DNA of 64,000 bases from Acidisarcina polymorpha (GCF_003330725.1 NZ_CP030840.1:4340001-4404000); one strand, 5' to 3'. Numbered from the stretch's first letter, positions 26,902-36,074 are shown. Notes: a model not told the origin generated them from the sequence alone. Numbers and translations: made by a program.

Positions 26902-29139
26902 TTACTCGAAGGCTTTATTCCAGTTAGACACCAGGTTATTTACATTCAACGTCCCAATGCCGGTCGCAAAATCCCAGCCGGTTTTGCTGTTATAAGCCTT
27001 TTCGTACGCAGTGCTGCTCACTGAGAGCACACCGAACCTCCCCGACGGCCGATAGCAGTTGTAGAGCGCGAAACTGGTGATGCCGGCTCCTATACAGTCC
27101 ACATCCATATCACCCTCGGTCACATCGTTGAAGGTGCAGGAAGCGTCAATGGCATTGCCGAGAGTTGAATTGCACGAGCTTTTTCCCGTGCCTCCAAACT
27201 CCTGCTTCGCTAGCGCATAATAAACGTAATTGGGATTGCCCTGCGGAGTACCCGTCGACTGGTTAACCAGCGCCTGGATGCCCGCGACAATGGGCGACGC
27301 AAACGATGTTCCGCCCGCGCTCGACCAGGTTGAGGGATCGCCCGTGCAGGGTGCTCCGCCGGTTCCTTGCGCAGGCTGGCTATAGCAGAACACGTAGTAG
27401 TGTCCCCACGCGCCATTCGCTGCAAACAACGAAACATCCGGAATGTCCCGAACACCATCCTTTGGGTTGCCCAACATCCCGGTCTGATAACTAGGTTTCG
27501 AATAACCTCGGCATGTTCCGCTATCTGCAGGCGAGGGCATGATCCGACTGGCATCCCCGTAGCCGCAATTACTAGGTCCGCCGCTGCCGCTCGCCGTTGT
27601 CAGGAATAGCTCGCCCTCCGTCGAGTTGCAAAAACCATCGTTTCCGTAAGGGACGTTGTAGCCAACCGCATTCGCGATCAGCGTGCTCGCACACGAACTG
27701 TTCCATGGGATCTCTGGAATATAAGATTTGGCCGACCCGAAAGTAGAGTTGTCATTCTTCTTCCAGTACTGGGCGTTCGTTCCGGCGAAGCTGTCGCCGA
27801 AGTCAGTTCCACCCACGGCAACGTTATAAGCAGTAGAAGCGTAGCCGCTCACCGCGATACCAGCCAGGGCAAACTCTGCGCCCGCATCGCAGGAAGCCGC
27901 TCCTTCATCTCCCGCAGCGACAAACACCGAAACACCCTCAGAGGCCGCCTGCTGGTACGCTTCGTTGAACGTCGCATTACCAGCGGCCCCCAGCCCAGCC
28001 TCACAATCGCCATAGCTGATGCTCACAATCGCTGGAGGCAGCGGTTCGTTGATCAGCGACTGCAGCGCCAGCAATCCGCCAAATGTCGTCTGCGTATTCG
28101 CACACGACGCCAGCACGATCTTCGCGTTGGGAGCAGCCGCGGTCGCGTACTCCGCATCCAGAATCGCTTCGCCGTCGTCGCCGAGCACGTCGCCAGGATC
28201 TGTACAGCCGCCCGGATGCACTTGCTTGAAGCTGGCGTGGGTGTACTTCGTTAAACCGAACGTGCTGCGAAACACCTCCCAGTCGCCAGTTGAATAGACA
28301 TTGGTGTCTTCGATCACCACCACGGTCTGTCCCTCTCCGGTGATCCCGTTCTTGTAGACGGGCTCGAAGTTATAAACAGTATGCAGATCGTCCGGCACAA
28401 CAATCTGCGTATCGCTGTTCACCGTCAGATCCGGCTTCACCCCGTTCGCCGCAGCAGTCTGTGGAACGACCGCTTTAGAGGCGCCATCGATCCGCGCCCG
28501 GGTGATGCCCTTGTTAGCCGCTTTGGGACGAAAGTCGCTCAATGAAGTAATCCCCACCACCACCCCGGCCAGAGCCGCCGGAATTTGCGGATCCTGCATG
28601 TTTGAGATGTGCTTGATGCCGCCGGCATTCAACGTGTGAATCTCGGTATGAAACGCGGACTTGACCTGGTCCGCCGTTCCCGAAAAATCGATGACCATCC
28701 CACTCTTGGCGACATTGTTCACCTGAAGTCCATGCCCACGGAGCCATTCCGTCACAGCAGCAATATCCGCCGGGTTCGGCCCGTACTGCTGACCGAACTC
28801 GTCAGCGGTGAGCCATTCATGAAAATCCGGACTGCCCGGCTTGTACTGCGCGTTGATCTTCTCAGTTAAAGCCGCTTGCCGATCCGCTGGCCGCTTCAGC
28901 TGCAACAGCATGTGCTCGAGCACCAGGTCACCGCTCACCGCCCCTCGATCGTTCTGGGCGTTCGCCTCGGGTCGAAGATTGCCGCGCAACGTTAGCAGCT
29001 TGCTCTCAAGCACGGGTGAAGTTACAAGCACCTGAGCCGAAGTCGCGCTCTGGGCGAGGGCCGGCGCAATTGCTGTCATCGTTGTTGCGAGAAAGAAGAG
29101 TGAAGGAACCGTACATCTCCGCGGATGGATCCAATTCAT
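26902..29139 (-). CDS. Secreted S53 peptidase (sedolisin/kumamolisin type) with propeptide
   Basis: A 745-residue acid-type serine-carboxyl endopeptidase. A signal peptide (to about 30, ATTMTAIAPALAQS) is followed by a pro-kumamolisin activation domain (about 40-205: HEWLTADEFGQQYGPNPADI, FSGTADQVKSAFHTEIHTL) and the S53 catalytic domain. The catalytic Glu324 and Asp328 are in DDGEAILDAEYA, the oxyanion Asp is probably that of AAGDEGAASCD, and the nucleophile Ser lies in GGTSFASPIVAG. The C-terminal calcium loop resembles FNDVTEGD and GWDFATGIGTLNV. Such enzymes digest protein at low pH outside the cell, fitting an acidophilic soil bacterium. The gene converges on a TonB receptor. Confidence 0.92.
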   Translation of the reverse strand: MNWIHPRRCTVPSLFFLATTMTAIAPALAQSATSAQVLVTSPVLESKLLTLRGNLRPEANAQNDRGAVSGDLVLEHMLLQLKRPADRQAALTEKINAQYKPGSPDFHEWLTADEFGQQYGPNPADIAAVTEWLRGHGLQVNNVAKSGMVIDFSGTADQVKSAFHTEIHTLNAGGIKHISNMQDPQIPAALAGVVVGITSLSDFRPKAANKGITRARIDGASKAVVPQTAAANGVKPDLTVNSDTQIVVPDDLHTVYNFEPVYKNGITGEGQTVVVIEDTNVYSTGDWEVFRSTFGLTKYTHASFKQVHPGGCTDPGDVLGDDGEAILDAEYATAAAPNAKIVLASCANTQTTFGGLLALQSLINEPLPPAIVSISYGDCEAGLGAAGNATFNEAYQQAASEGVSVFVAAGDEGAASCDAGAEFALAGIAVSGYASTAYNVAVGGTDFGDSFAGTNAQYWKKNDNSTFGSAKSYIPEIPWNSSCASTLIANAVGYNVPYGNDGFCNSTEGELFLTTASGSGGPSNCGYGDASRIMPSPADSGTCRGYSKPSYQTGMLGNPKDGVRDIPDVSLFAANGAWGHYYVFCYSQPAQGTGGAPCTGDPSTWSSAGGTSFASPIVAGIQALVNQSTGTPQGNPNYVYYALAKQEFGGTGKSSCNSTLGNAIDASCTFNDVTEGDMDVDCIGAGITSFALYNCYRPSGRFGVLSVSSTAYEKAYNSKTGWDFATGIGTLNVNNLVSNWNKAFE

Positions 29140-29289
29140 GAAAGTTCAGCCTCAGTATGAGAATTTGGGTGGAAAGCTGCTTGGGACGTGGAACCATGTA
29201 AAGGCGATATCTGAGTGGGTAATGTTGGCGATGGTAACTTCAGTACCCAGAAAAGATCAAGCTGTAGATTACTGCAGTACGCGGGCGCG

Positions 29290-29329
29290 TACGGTTCTAT
29301 CCACATTGTCGATCGATTGGCCTTGTTTC
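29290..29329. repeat. 46-bp-period tandem repeat, left copy
   Basis: This 40-base block (TACGGTTCTATCCACATTGT onward) recurs at 32271-32310 with four mismatches. Removing the IS3 element and one 4-bp target copy leaves the two blocks in direct tandem with a 46-base period, joined by CTGCTT. A GTACGCG-GG-CGCGTAC palindrome (29277-29292) abuts the left copy. Confidence 0.8.
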
Positions 29330-29398
29330 TGACCTGCCCCCAAAAAACTGTACCAGTGGTAGCTGGAGTTCTCTCGTAATGTAGACGGGAGATTTTGT

Positions 29399-29680
29399 AT
29401 GAAGAAGAGCCGTTACACGGAAGAGCAGATCATCGGGATCTTGAAGCAGCATGAGGCAGGAGTGAAGACGGCGGAGTTGTGCCGGGAGCACGGGATCAGC
29501 GCGGCGACGTTCTATGGCTGGAAGTCGAAGTACGGCGGCATGGACGTGAGCGAAGCGCAACGTCTGAAGGCTCTTGAAGACGAGAACCGCCGTCTGAAGC
29601 TGCTGGTGGCGGAGTTGAGTCTTCACGGCGAGGCGCTGAAGGGCGTGATCCGAAAAAACGGCTGGAGCTTGCCGGCCTGA
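29399..29680 (+). CDS. IS3 OrfA, helix-turn-helix transposase subunit
   Basis: A 93-residue OrfA (MKKSRYTEEQIIGILKQHEAG, TAELCREHGISAATFYGWKSKYGG) with an HTH_Tnp_1 domain that binds the IS ends and a leucine-zipper-like tail (RLKALEDENRRLKLLVAEL). At 29653-29659 it contains A AAA AAC, the classic -1 slippery heptamer; a shift there continues as KRLELAGLREAVAYAQAEHG into orfB, producing the OrfAB transposase. OrfA itself is intact. Confidence 0.9.
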   Translation: MKKSRYTEEQIIGILKQHEAGVKTAELCREHGISAATFYGWKSKYGGMDVSEAQRLKALEDENRRLKLLVAELSLHGEALKGVIRKNGWSLPA

Positions 29681-30205
29681 GAGAAGCGGTGGCGTACGCT
29701 CAGGCCGAGCATGGCTTGAGCGAGCGCACGGCCTGCAAGCTGCTAGGCATGAAGAGGTCAAGCTACCGGTACGAGCCGCGGCCGGACCGCAACGCGGCGT
29801 TGCGCGAGGCGTTGGTGAAGCTGGCCCGGCAGAAGCCGCGCTATGGCTACCGGCGGCTGCACGCGGTGTTGAGCCGGTGCGGCCACGAGGTGAACGTGAA
29901 GCGGGTCTATCGACTGTATGTGGAAGAGCGACTGATGGTGCGGCGCAAGAGGCGCAAGCGTCTGGTGCGCGATCGCGCGGCCGAGCCGCGGCTGACGGGA
30001 GCGAACCAGGAGTGGGCGATGGACTTCATCGTCGATGGGTTGACGACGGGGCGGATGGTGCGCATCCTGAGCGTGGTCGACGTGTACACGCGCGAGTGCC
30101 TGGCGCTGGAGGCCGACACCAGCCTCGGCTCAGGGCGCGTGACGCGGGTGCTGGAGCGGCTGATCGAAGAGCGTGGCCGGCCAGAAAATGTGCGCTCGGA
30201 CAACG
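29660..30205 (+). pseudogene. IS3 OrfB transposase, 5' part
   Basis: Reached by -1 frameshift from OrfA, with an internal ATG at 29689. It encodes HTH_21 (RYGYRRLHAVLSRCGHEVNVKRVYRL) and the start of the rve integrase core: first catalytic Asp in QEWAMDFIVDGL and second Asp in VRSDN. The reading frame is cut immediately after SDN by the IS110 insertion; the remainder is at 31859-32242. Bases after 30205 are IS110 sequence. Confidence 0.9.
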
Positions 30206-30421
30206 TACTAACACAGGAAGGAAAAGCTGGAGAGAAGAGAAGGTCCCTTAGCATCCCGTATGGGATGTGCTTGACGACGACTGTACCTCCAAGTGGCTTC
30301 CACGAGCAAGGGCTGAGCGTTCGACCATAGCGACACGAGATCTGCCGAAGAGCGCAGTCTCCACTGTACTCAAAATGAAGTCTCAACCAAGTGAAAGGCC
30401 GAATCATTATCTACGAGGTCC

Positions 30422-31699
30422 TTACGGCCTCGACGGCCCAGGTGAAGCGGCTCTTCCACTTGGTGCCGCTGCCTCATAGAAGCAGCGGAAGTCGGTACCG
30501 GTCTTGATGATCCCATGAGCCACGCGAGCCATCTTGGCGGCGACGGCGACATACGCCATACGCTTGCGGTCGGCACTGGCAGGATCACGCCGGAGATATC
30601 GTTCGAACTTGTCTCGGAAGCTGTTCTCTCGCAGCCTCACAGCCACAGTGGCGGCCATCCAGAAGGCGCAGCGAAGCCGTGCGTTGCCGTATTTCGACAG
30701 CTTGGTCGCTCCTCGAAACTGGCCCGACTGCTGAGTCGAGAGATCGAGGCCACAGAACTTGAGGAACTGACGATGGTGATTGAAGCGGCGCAGGTCGCCG
30801 GCTTCGGCCAGGATCGTGAGCGCCAGGATAGGGCCGATGCCTGGCATCTGCTGGAGACGCCTGAAGTCGACGTTTTCCTTCAGGTGAAGCGCAGCTCGTT
30901 GTTCCAGTTGATCGCGGAGCTGGCAGAGTCGGATCATCTCGCCGAGTACGACGCGGAACATCGCAACGGCCTCTGAGTCCTCAGCAACGGGGATCCCGAT
31001 GGAGGACTGGGCCGTGCGGTAAATATCCTCTAGCAGCCGCTGTTTACTTACCTTGCGTCCGACGACCGTCCACGCTTGCTGAACGAAGTCTTCCATCGAG
31101 AGGCGTGCAATCAGGGCAGGCGTGGGGAAGACCTGAAGGAACGCGAGAAGCCACTCAGAACGCGTGGCATGATAATACCGCTCTATCTCCGGAAAGTAGA
31201 GCGGCAGGTAATGGGTCAAGAGCCGATGCTGGGTCCGGGTCTTCTCAAGAGAGATCTGCGCATAGGTGAGCGACAGCTCCTGAAAGTCATGGATCTGGTT
31301 CACGAGCGGGTCATGGTAGTGCTGAGTCACGCCGGTCTTGAGCAGATGGAGCAGGACCTGGGCGTCCTTCGGATCGTTCTTGTCCCAGGAGTTATGCATG
31401 GCTTCGCGGGTTCGCGCCACAGCGAGGGACGCGATCAGCTCCAGATGGAAACCCTCGGCCTGCAGAAAGTGCGCCAGCGGCCTATGGTAGTTCCCAGTGG
31501 CCTCGAAGACGATGCGCACCGGGTGCTTCAAGCCATGAAGAAAGTCGGCAAACAGTCGGAACTCGACTGCGGTGTTGGGCAGGATCAGGCGCTTGCGGCT
31601 CTTCCATCCCGGAGCTTCGATCAGGACATCGTGACGGAGCTTGGCAATATCGATCGCTACCAGAACGGTGGACGGTTGAGTAGGCTGGACAAGGGACAT
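30422..31699 (-). CDS. IS110-family transposase (DEDD)
   Basis: A 425-residue transposase. The N-terminal DEDD RuvC-like domain shows VAIDIAKLRHDV (Asp), IVFEATGNYHRPL (Glu) and NSWDKNDPKDAQVL (paired Asp). A coiled region is followed by the C-terminal Transposase_20 domain (LQQMPGIGPILALTILAEAGDL, FLKFCGLDLSTQQSG, KYGNARLRCAFWMAA) with its conserved Ser region. ATG at 31699 is chosen for AGGAGA ten bases upstream; an ATG eleven codons earlier lacks a site. The gene appears full length and potentially active. IS110 enzymes act with a structured bridge RNA encoded in a non-coding end. Confidence 0.92.
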   Translation of the reverse strand: MSLVQPTQPSTVLVAIDIAKLRHDVLIEAPGWKSRKRLILPNTAVEFRLFADFLHGLKHPVRIVFEATGNYHRPLAHFLQAEGFHLELIASLAVARTREAMHNSWDKNDPKDAQVLLHLLKTGVTQHYHDPLVNQIHDFQELSLTYAQISLEKTRTQHRLLTHYLPLYFPEIERYYHATRSEWLLAFLQVFPTPALIARLSMEDFVQQAWTVVGRKVSKQRLLEDIYRTAQSSIGIPVAEDSEAVAMFRVVLGEMIRLCQLRDQLEQRAALHLKENVDFRRLQQMPGIGPILALTILAEAGDLRRFNHHRQFLKFCGLDLSTQQSGQFRGATKLSKYGNARLRCAFWMAATVAVRLRENSFRDKFERYLRRDPASADRKRMAYVAVAAKMARVAHGIIKTGTDFRCFYEAAAPSGRAASPGPSRP

Positions 31700-31858
31700 G
31701 GTTGGTTCTCTCCTAAAAGTGAAAGTAGGCATACGTTCAGCTTAGGAGACCTACGGCCAGCCATGGCCCAGGAAGTCGGATCTCGGTCGCTACGCTCCCC
31801 AAACCTGACTTCCTGCCTTCCTCAACCTCTTCCTTCCAAGTGCTTCGTGTGGTGCTAC
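31700..31858 (-). ncRNA. Candidate bridge-RNA region of the IS110 element
   Basis: The non-coding left end upstream of the transposase contains two clear stems: CAGGAAGTC (31769-31777) with GACTTCCTG (31807-31815) around a 29-base loop, and GGCCA (31755-31759) with TGGCC (31764-31768) around a 4-base loop. IS110-group elements encode a target-specifying bridge RNA with internal guide loops in this position. The RNA here is inferred from location and folding only; the 216-base other end is an alternative site. Confidence 0.35.
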
Positions 31859-32242
31859 GGGCCGGAGTTTACCTCGCGGCGCATGCTGGCCTGGTCAGAG
31901 GACTGGAAGATCGGGCTGGTGCATATCCAGCCAGGCCGCCCGATGCAAAACGGCCACGTCGAGAGCTTCCACGGACGGTTGCGCGACGAGTGCCTCAACG
32001 CAAGCTGGTTCCGGACCTTGAACGATGTGCGCAACACTCTGGCGAGTTGGCGCCAGGAGTATAACTGGGAACGTCCGCACAGTTCGCTGGGCTACCAAAC
32101 GCCGGAGCAGTTCCGGCAGAGAGCAGGCTATGCAAATGTGGAAGGCCAACCACGCCTCCCACATTTACACAGCCACCACGGCGGCTACGGAGTTTTTCCA
32201 AAGCCAAACCTAAACCGAGAATCTCCAGTTATGACTGGTTGA
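31859..32242 (+). pseudogene. IS3 OrfB transposase, 3' part
   Basis: The second half of the split OrfB. It resumes GPEFTSRRMLAWSEDWKIGL and contains the catalytic Glu region GHVESFHGRLRDECLN and the conserved end NWERPHSSLGYQTPEQF, stopping at 32242 just before the right terminal repeat. An open frame from 31076 runs into it, but its first part is antisense to the IS110 transposase and is not real. Confidence 0.9.
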
Positions 32243-32270
32243 GAAAAACGGGGCAGGTCATTTCCTGCTT

Positions 32271-32310
32271 TACGGTTCTATCTACAGTGTCGGTTGATTG
32301 GCCTTGTTTC
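32271..32310. repeat. 46-bp-period tandem repeat, right copy
   Basis: Second copy of the 40-base block described at 29290-29329 (36 of 40 bases identical), lying just beyond the right target duplication of the IS3 element. It ends 16 bases before the stop of the next minus-strand gene. Confidence 0.8.
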
Positions 32311-32326
32311 CTGCATCGAGGGCTGC

Positions 32327-32950
32327 TCAATCGATATCCTCGCTTATGAATGACCGGAACGCCTGGACCACCAGCTCTGAGACTTGGTTTTCGCTCCGCT
32401 TCGTTATGAGTTCATGTCCCGCTCCCGAAACTGGAAGGAGCCTGGTTCGAGCTTTCACGAGCGTCAACGCCTCGGTCATCTCGGCGATCGAGCCAAAGAT
32501 GTCCTGTGTACCGTGAACGAACATCCCAGGTTTTTGCAGATCTCCGAAATGCCCGACTCGCAATTCACTCGGCCTTTGCGGCGGATGAAGCGGGTAGGAG
32601 AGTAGCAGAAGTCCATCAGCGAGACCGGGCTCGGCCGCGACCAGCATCGACGCCTGCCTCCCTCCGTAGGAGTGACCGCCGAGCAAGACGCGGCCGGATG
32701 TCTGCCTGCGTCCGGACGCGATGGCTGCTCGAAGCCCCGCCTGGTCACGCTCCGCACTGCCGCGAGACGGTGGTCCGTGTGGCCGCGATTGCCGGAATGG
32801 CAGATCACAGCGAAGCACGATGAACCCCGAAGCGCAAAATGCGCTGGCGAGTGACACGAGAAGTGGAGAATTGCAGTTGGCTCCAGCGCCATGGGTCAGT
32901 ATCAGACAATCTCCACCCGAACCGGCCGGGAGGTGCAGATATCCTCGCAC
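32327..32950 (-). CDS. Alpha/beta hydrolase, KANL3/Tex30-like
   Basis: A compact (207-residue) cytoplasmic alpha/beta hydrolase of the KANL3/Tex30-like dienelactone-hydrolase group. It shows ILTHGAGANCNSP (oxyanion loop), IVLRCDLPFRQ, the nucleophile in GGHSYGGRQASML, the acid in FVHGTQDIFGS and the His in PVSGAGHELIT. GTG at 32950 is used as start; the frame is open upstream (EFLDTPPNEIP looks protein-like) but contains no ATG, GTG or TTG before a stop near 33063, so the N terminus may be slightly longer or damaged. It is isolated between the IS cluster and the type VI locus. The substrate is unknown. Confidence 0.8.
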   Translation of the reverse strand: MRGYLHLPAGSGGDCLILTHGAGANCNSPLLVSLASAFCASGFIVLRCDLPFRQSRPHGPPSRGSAERDQAGLRAAIASGRRQTSGRVLLGGHSYGGRQASMLVAAEPGLADGLLLLSYPLHPPQRPSELRVGHFGDLQKPGMFVHGTQDIFGSIAEMTEALTLVKARTRLLPVSGAGHELITKRSENQVSELVVQAFRSFISEDID

Positions 32951-33263
32951 CGGTATCTCATTCGGTGGCGTATCCAGGAATTCTCGATAGGCGTTGAATT
33001 CTCGAGAGTTGTTGATAGCAGCTCCTGCATTCTCGCGGTTGGTGCGCGTCGGCTGAATTATGGACGATCATACTCGTCCAGCTGGAGCGTTCTGCCCGGG
33101 CGAGTGGGGGTGGATCGTTGGGTTGACCCGGAAAACGTGGGGAAACGATCTATGGCCGCCTTGGAATAAAGGAGAATGCGGGGGTGTTCCTCCAATGAAA
33201 GACCACGTACGCTAAGCTCGACTTCTTTGGAGAGTAACTTAGGTAACCAGGACGGATGCCCCC
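32951..33263. other. Upstream region of the type VI kinase operon
   Basis: No separate gene is supported. It carries the possible N-terminal extension of the minus-strand hydrolase, and AGGACGG eight bases before the kinase ATG as ribosome binding site. I could not identify a clear promoter. Confidence 0.4.
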
Positions 33264-36074
33264 ATGGCGACGGACAGACCAGCAATAGCTTTGGAGCAAA
33301 TCGGGAGGTACCGCGTCACCGGCGAGCTTGGGCGGGGCGGCATGGGAATTGTCTATCGCGGCGAAGACCACCTGATCGGCAGAGAAGTCGCAATCAAGAC
33401 GCTGACCGAGGTGACCCCGGAGCTCCGCGAGCGCTTTTACCTTGAGGCCAGGTCGGGAATCCTTAGTCATCCGAATATCGTGACCGTCTATGAGCTGGGC
33501 GAGCATGACGGCAACCCCTTCATCGCTATGGAGTTTATCCAGGGTGAGTCTCTGGAGAAGAAGTTGCGCCTGCGGAAGCGCTTGTCCTTGCTGGAGTCGC
33601 TTTCGATCGTGGAGCAGCTTTGTGCCGGGCTCGGTTACGCTCATGGCCATGGCGTCGTGCATCGGGATGTGAAGCCCGCGAACGTGCTGGTACAGCCCGA
33701 TGGACGAGTGACCATCGTCGATTTCGGGATCGCCCGGCTTGCGGACCAGACCCGGCAACTGACGAAGACGGATGCTTTGCTGGGGACATTTCATTACATC
33801 GCGCCGGAGCGCCTAAAAGGGGAGGCAAGTGACGGGCGAGCCGATGTGTGGTCGGTCGGGGTCATGCTGTACGAGATGCTGACCGGCGAGTTGCCATTCA
33901 AGGGTAAGGATGTTTCTTCTCTCTATCGGGTCATTTACGAGCCCTACGTTCCCATCGGGGATTACGTGCAGGACCTCCCCGAGGGGCTGAGCAACGTGCT
34001 CGACAAAGCCCTCGCCAAAGATATTGAGGATCGGTATTCGACCGCAGAGGAGATGGCCTTTGACCTGCAGGTGATTGCCGATGCGCTGAAGCACGACCGA
34101 GTGGGCACATTGTTGGAGACCGCGCGCCGGCTGGCCGAAGAGCTCCAGTTTGCAAGCGCACGGACGGTGCTCTTGCAGGCACAGCGTATCGACCCGGGAA
34201 ATATCGACACCAAGGCGCTGATGAACGATGTGCAGGATCGGCTGAACCATCTGCAGCGTGGCGAGCAGTTGCGGCAAATTCTGGAACAGGCGCAGACCGC
34301 TCTCGGGGAGCGGCAATGGGAAGATGCGATCACATTCTTTCAACAGGCGCAGAAGCTGGATACGGAAAACGCGTTTGGCTTGGAAGAGCGGCTGCAAGAA
34401 GCGCAGGAACGAAAGCTGCAGCAACTAAAGATTGCCAGACTGTGGGAGCAGGCAAGCGAAGCGCGAAGTCAGGGAGATCTCACCAAGGCCCAGGATTATC
34501 TCAGCCAGGCACTACGGATCGATGAGCGCAGCACCGACCTGCGCAACGCATATTCGGTCATCTTGCGCGAGATCAAGCGCAAGCAGCAGGCGCTTCAGGT
34601 AGAGGAACTCTTACGTAGCGCTCGAGAGAGCTACAGCGCTCGCAACTATACGGAGACGATTGCACGCTTGCGAGAGGCGGCGCAGATCGATCCTGCGCAC
34701 ACCGAGGTGCAACAACTCCTCTTTACGGCGGCGACCCGGCAGAAAGAGGAACGACGGCAGCAATTGTTAGAAAAGATTGCCGCGGAGATACAGGAGTCGT
34801 TGGATCTCGAAGATTTCACCAAGGCTAGAGATCGAGTGTCCCGCGCCCTGGAGACGCTTCCTGGTGAGGGTTTGCTGCTCAGGCTCCAAATAGAGACGGA
34901 ATCAAAGATACGTGAGTTTGACGTGCAGCAGTCTGTGCGAAAGGCCCAACTGGAAGCGCAGGATCTATTTGCTGACGATCCCGAGCGGGCATTGCAGGCG
35001 ATCGAGAAAGGACTCGAAGCTGCTCCAGAAAGCGAGACGCTTTTGCAGTCGAAGCAGCGGCTGCAGGAGCACCTGAAAGTGATCGCAACAAACTCGGCCC
35101 GCGCAGAGGCACTGGTAGCAGCACACACTGCTTTGGGCTCAAAGGATTACCTGGGGGCTCGCCGCGTTCTTGAGGCTGCGATCCTCGCCCACGGGTTGAG
35201 TGAAGAGCTGGAGAATCTGCTCGGAATCACCAAGGCAGAGCAGGCAAAAGATGAAGAAAAACAGGCGGAGATTCGTAGCGCAGCAGAGGCGCGCAAGCTG
35301 GTAGAGAGTGCAGTGGCAGCCTGCGATGAGGCACTTGCAGCAGGCGACCTCAAACGCTGTATGCGAGCACTGGACGACGCGGCGAAGCTACAGGGCGAGA
35401 GCGGCATCTTGGCCAACGCGCGGAAAGAATGTGAGGCTAAGCGCGAAAGGAAGGCAGCGCAGATGCTGGGCGATGCCATCCAGGCGGCGCAACAGTGCTT
35501 GATGCGGAAGTCTCCCAAAGAAGCTCTGGCAGAGCTACGGCGGGTTCAGCCGGTCTTCCCGTTTGCCTCTGCATCCATGCAGAGCGACTTTAACCGGGTG
35601 AAGAGCGAATGTGGCGAAACGGCAGTCAAGCCGGAGACCACCAGCCGTCCCCCATCCGGCCTGAAACCGAACCGGGCAACTCGATATTTGCCGGCTTTGG
35701 TGATTGTAGCGGCGGCCGTTGCAATTGCCGCAATGTGGCATGCACGGCATCAAGCGGCCACGGTGCAGAAGATTGTGACTGTCGCTCCCGCTCCCACCCT
35801 CGCACTGACCGACCTGGAGATCAACGCGACGCCTTGGGCGAAGGTACTGCTCGTCCAGGATGAGGACGGTAAGAACGTCACCCTTCCCAATGGAGATCTG
35901 ACCACGCCGTTAAGGATCGACGGATTGAAGGTGGGCAAATACAAAGTGACTCTAGCCAATCCGGACGATCAGCAGCAAACGGTTGAGTGTAATGCGACGA
36001 CTGCCGATCACCTGTGTACCGCCGACCTCGGCGCAACCGACATCCACCAAGTGTTGATTGGAGACCATCCATGA
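33264..36074 (+). CDS. PpkA-like Ser/Thr protein kinase with helical repeats and PEGA-like tail
   Basis: A 936-residue membrane kinase. The Hanks-type catalytic domain (about 14-275) is complete: glycine loop ELGRGGMGIVYRG, Lys45 in VAIK, HRDVKPAN with Asp135, DFG at 153-155, APERLKG and DVWSVGVMLYEML. A long Gln/Glu/Ala-rich helical region (about 290-780) contains TPR-like units (LGERQWEDAITFFQQAQKLD, ARSQGDLTKAQDYLSQALRI). A single membrane helix at about 806-825 (YLPALVIVAAAVAIAAMW) precedes an extracytoplasmic PEGA-like beta domain. It overlaps the next gene by ATGA, forming a kinase/secreted-protein/PP2C operon beside tssM, the arrangement of threonine-phosphorylation control of type VI secretion. 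The substrate here is unknown. Confidence 0.88.
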   Translation: MATDRPAIALEQIGRYRVTGELGRGGMGIVYRGEDHLIGREVAIKTLTEVTPELRERFYLEARSGILSHPNIVTVYELGEHDGNPFIAMEFIQGESLEKKLRLRKRLSLLESLSIVEQLCAGLGYAHGHGVVHRDVKPANVLVQPDGRVTIVDFGIARLADQTRQLTKTDALLGTFHYIAPERLKGEASDGRADVWSVGVMLYEMLTGELPFKGKDVSSLYRVIYEPYVPIGDYVQDLPEGLSNVLDKALAKDIEDRYSTAEEMAFDLQVIADALKHDRVGTLLETARRLAEELQFASARTVLLQAQRIDPGNIDTKALMNDVQDRLNHLQRGEQLRQILEQAQTALGERQWEDAITFFQQAQKLDTENAFGLEERLQEAQERKLQQLKIARLWEQASEARSQGDLTKAQDYLSQALRIDERSTDLRNAYSVILREIKRKQQALQVEELLRSARESYSARNYTETIARLREAAQIDPAHTEVQQLLFTAATRQKEERRQQLLEKIAAEIQESLDLEDFTKARDRVSRALETLPGEGLLLRLQIETESKIREFDVQQSVRKAQLEAQDLFADDPERALQAIEKGLEAAPESETLLQSKQRLQEHLKVIATNSARAEALVAAHTALGSKDYLGARRVLEAAILAHGLSEELENLLGITKAEQAKDEEKQAEIRSAAEARKLVESAVAACDEALAAGDLKRCMRALDDAAKLQGESGILANARKECEAKRERKAAQMLGDAIQAAQQCLMRKSPKEALAELRRVQPVFPFASASMQSDFNRVKSECGETAVKPETTSRPPSGLKPNRATRYLPALVIVAAAVAIAAMWHARHQAATVQKIVTVAPAPTLALTDLEINATPWAKVLLVQDEDGKNVTLPNGDLTTPLRIDGLKVGKYKVTLANPDDQQQTVECNATTADHLCTADLGATDIHQVLIGDHP

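Larger units (their letters stand above)
30206..31858 (-). mobile_element. IS110-family element inserted in the IS3 orfB
   Basis: The interrupted IS3 codons GAC AAC GGG CCG GAG define the insert as about 1,654 bp between 30205 and 31859, with ACG shared by both junctions so the exact cut is ambiguous by up to three bases. There are no long terminal inverted repeats and no clear target duplication, as expected for IS110. The transposase is on the minus strand, with about 159 bases of non-coding sequence before it and 216 after it. Similar GGCC...GGCCCAGG blocks occur in both flanks (about 30426-30441 and 31755-31771). Confidence 0.85.
29330..32260 (+). mobile_element. IS3-family element (IS407-like), interrupted by an IS110 element
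   Basis: The ends are perfect 11-bp terminal inverted repeats TGACCTGCCCC (29330-29340 and, reversed, 32250-32260), flanked by a 4-bp direct duplication TTTC (29326-29329 and 32261-32264). Subtracting the inserted IS110 element gives about 1.28 kb, normal for IS3. OrfA and a split orfB are present. The OrfA sequence and 4-bp duplication fit the IS407 subgroup. The copy cannot move autonomously because orfB is broken. Confidence 0.92.

Noticed and set aside
31076-32242. Open frame of 388 codons on the plus strand across the IS110/IS3 boundary
   Set aside because: The first two thirds are antisense to the IS110 transposase and only the last part (31859 on) is IS3 OrfB, so it is a chance fusion.
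29330-32260. IS pair considered as a composite transposon or defence island cargo
   Set aside because: The two transposases are nested, not flanking, and no cargo gene lies between them.
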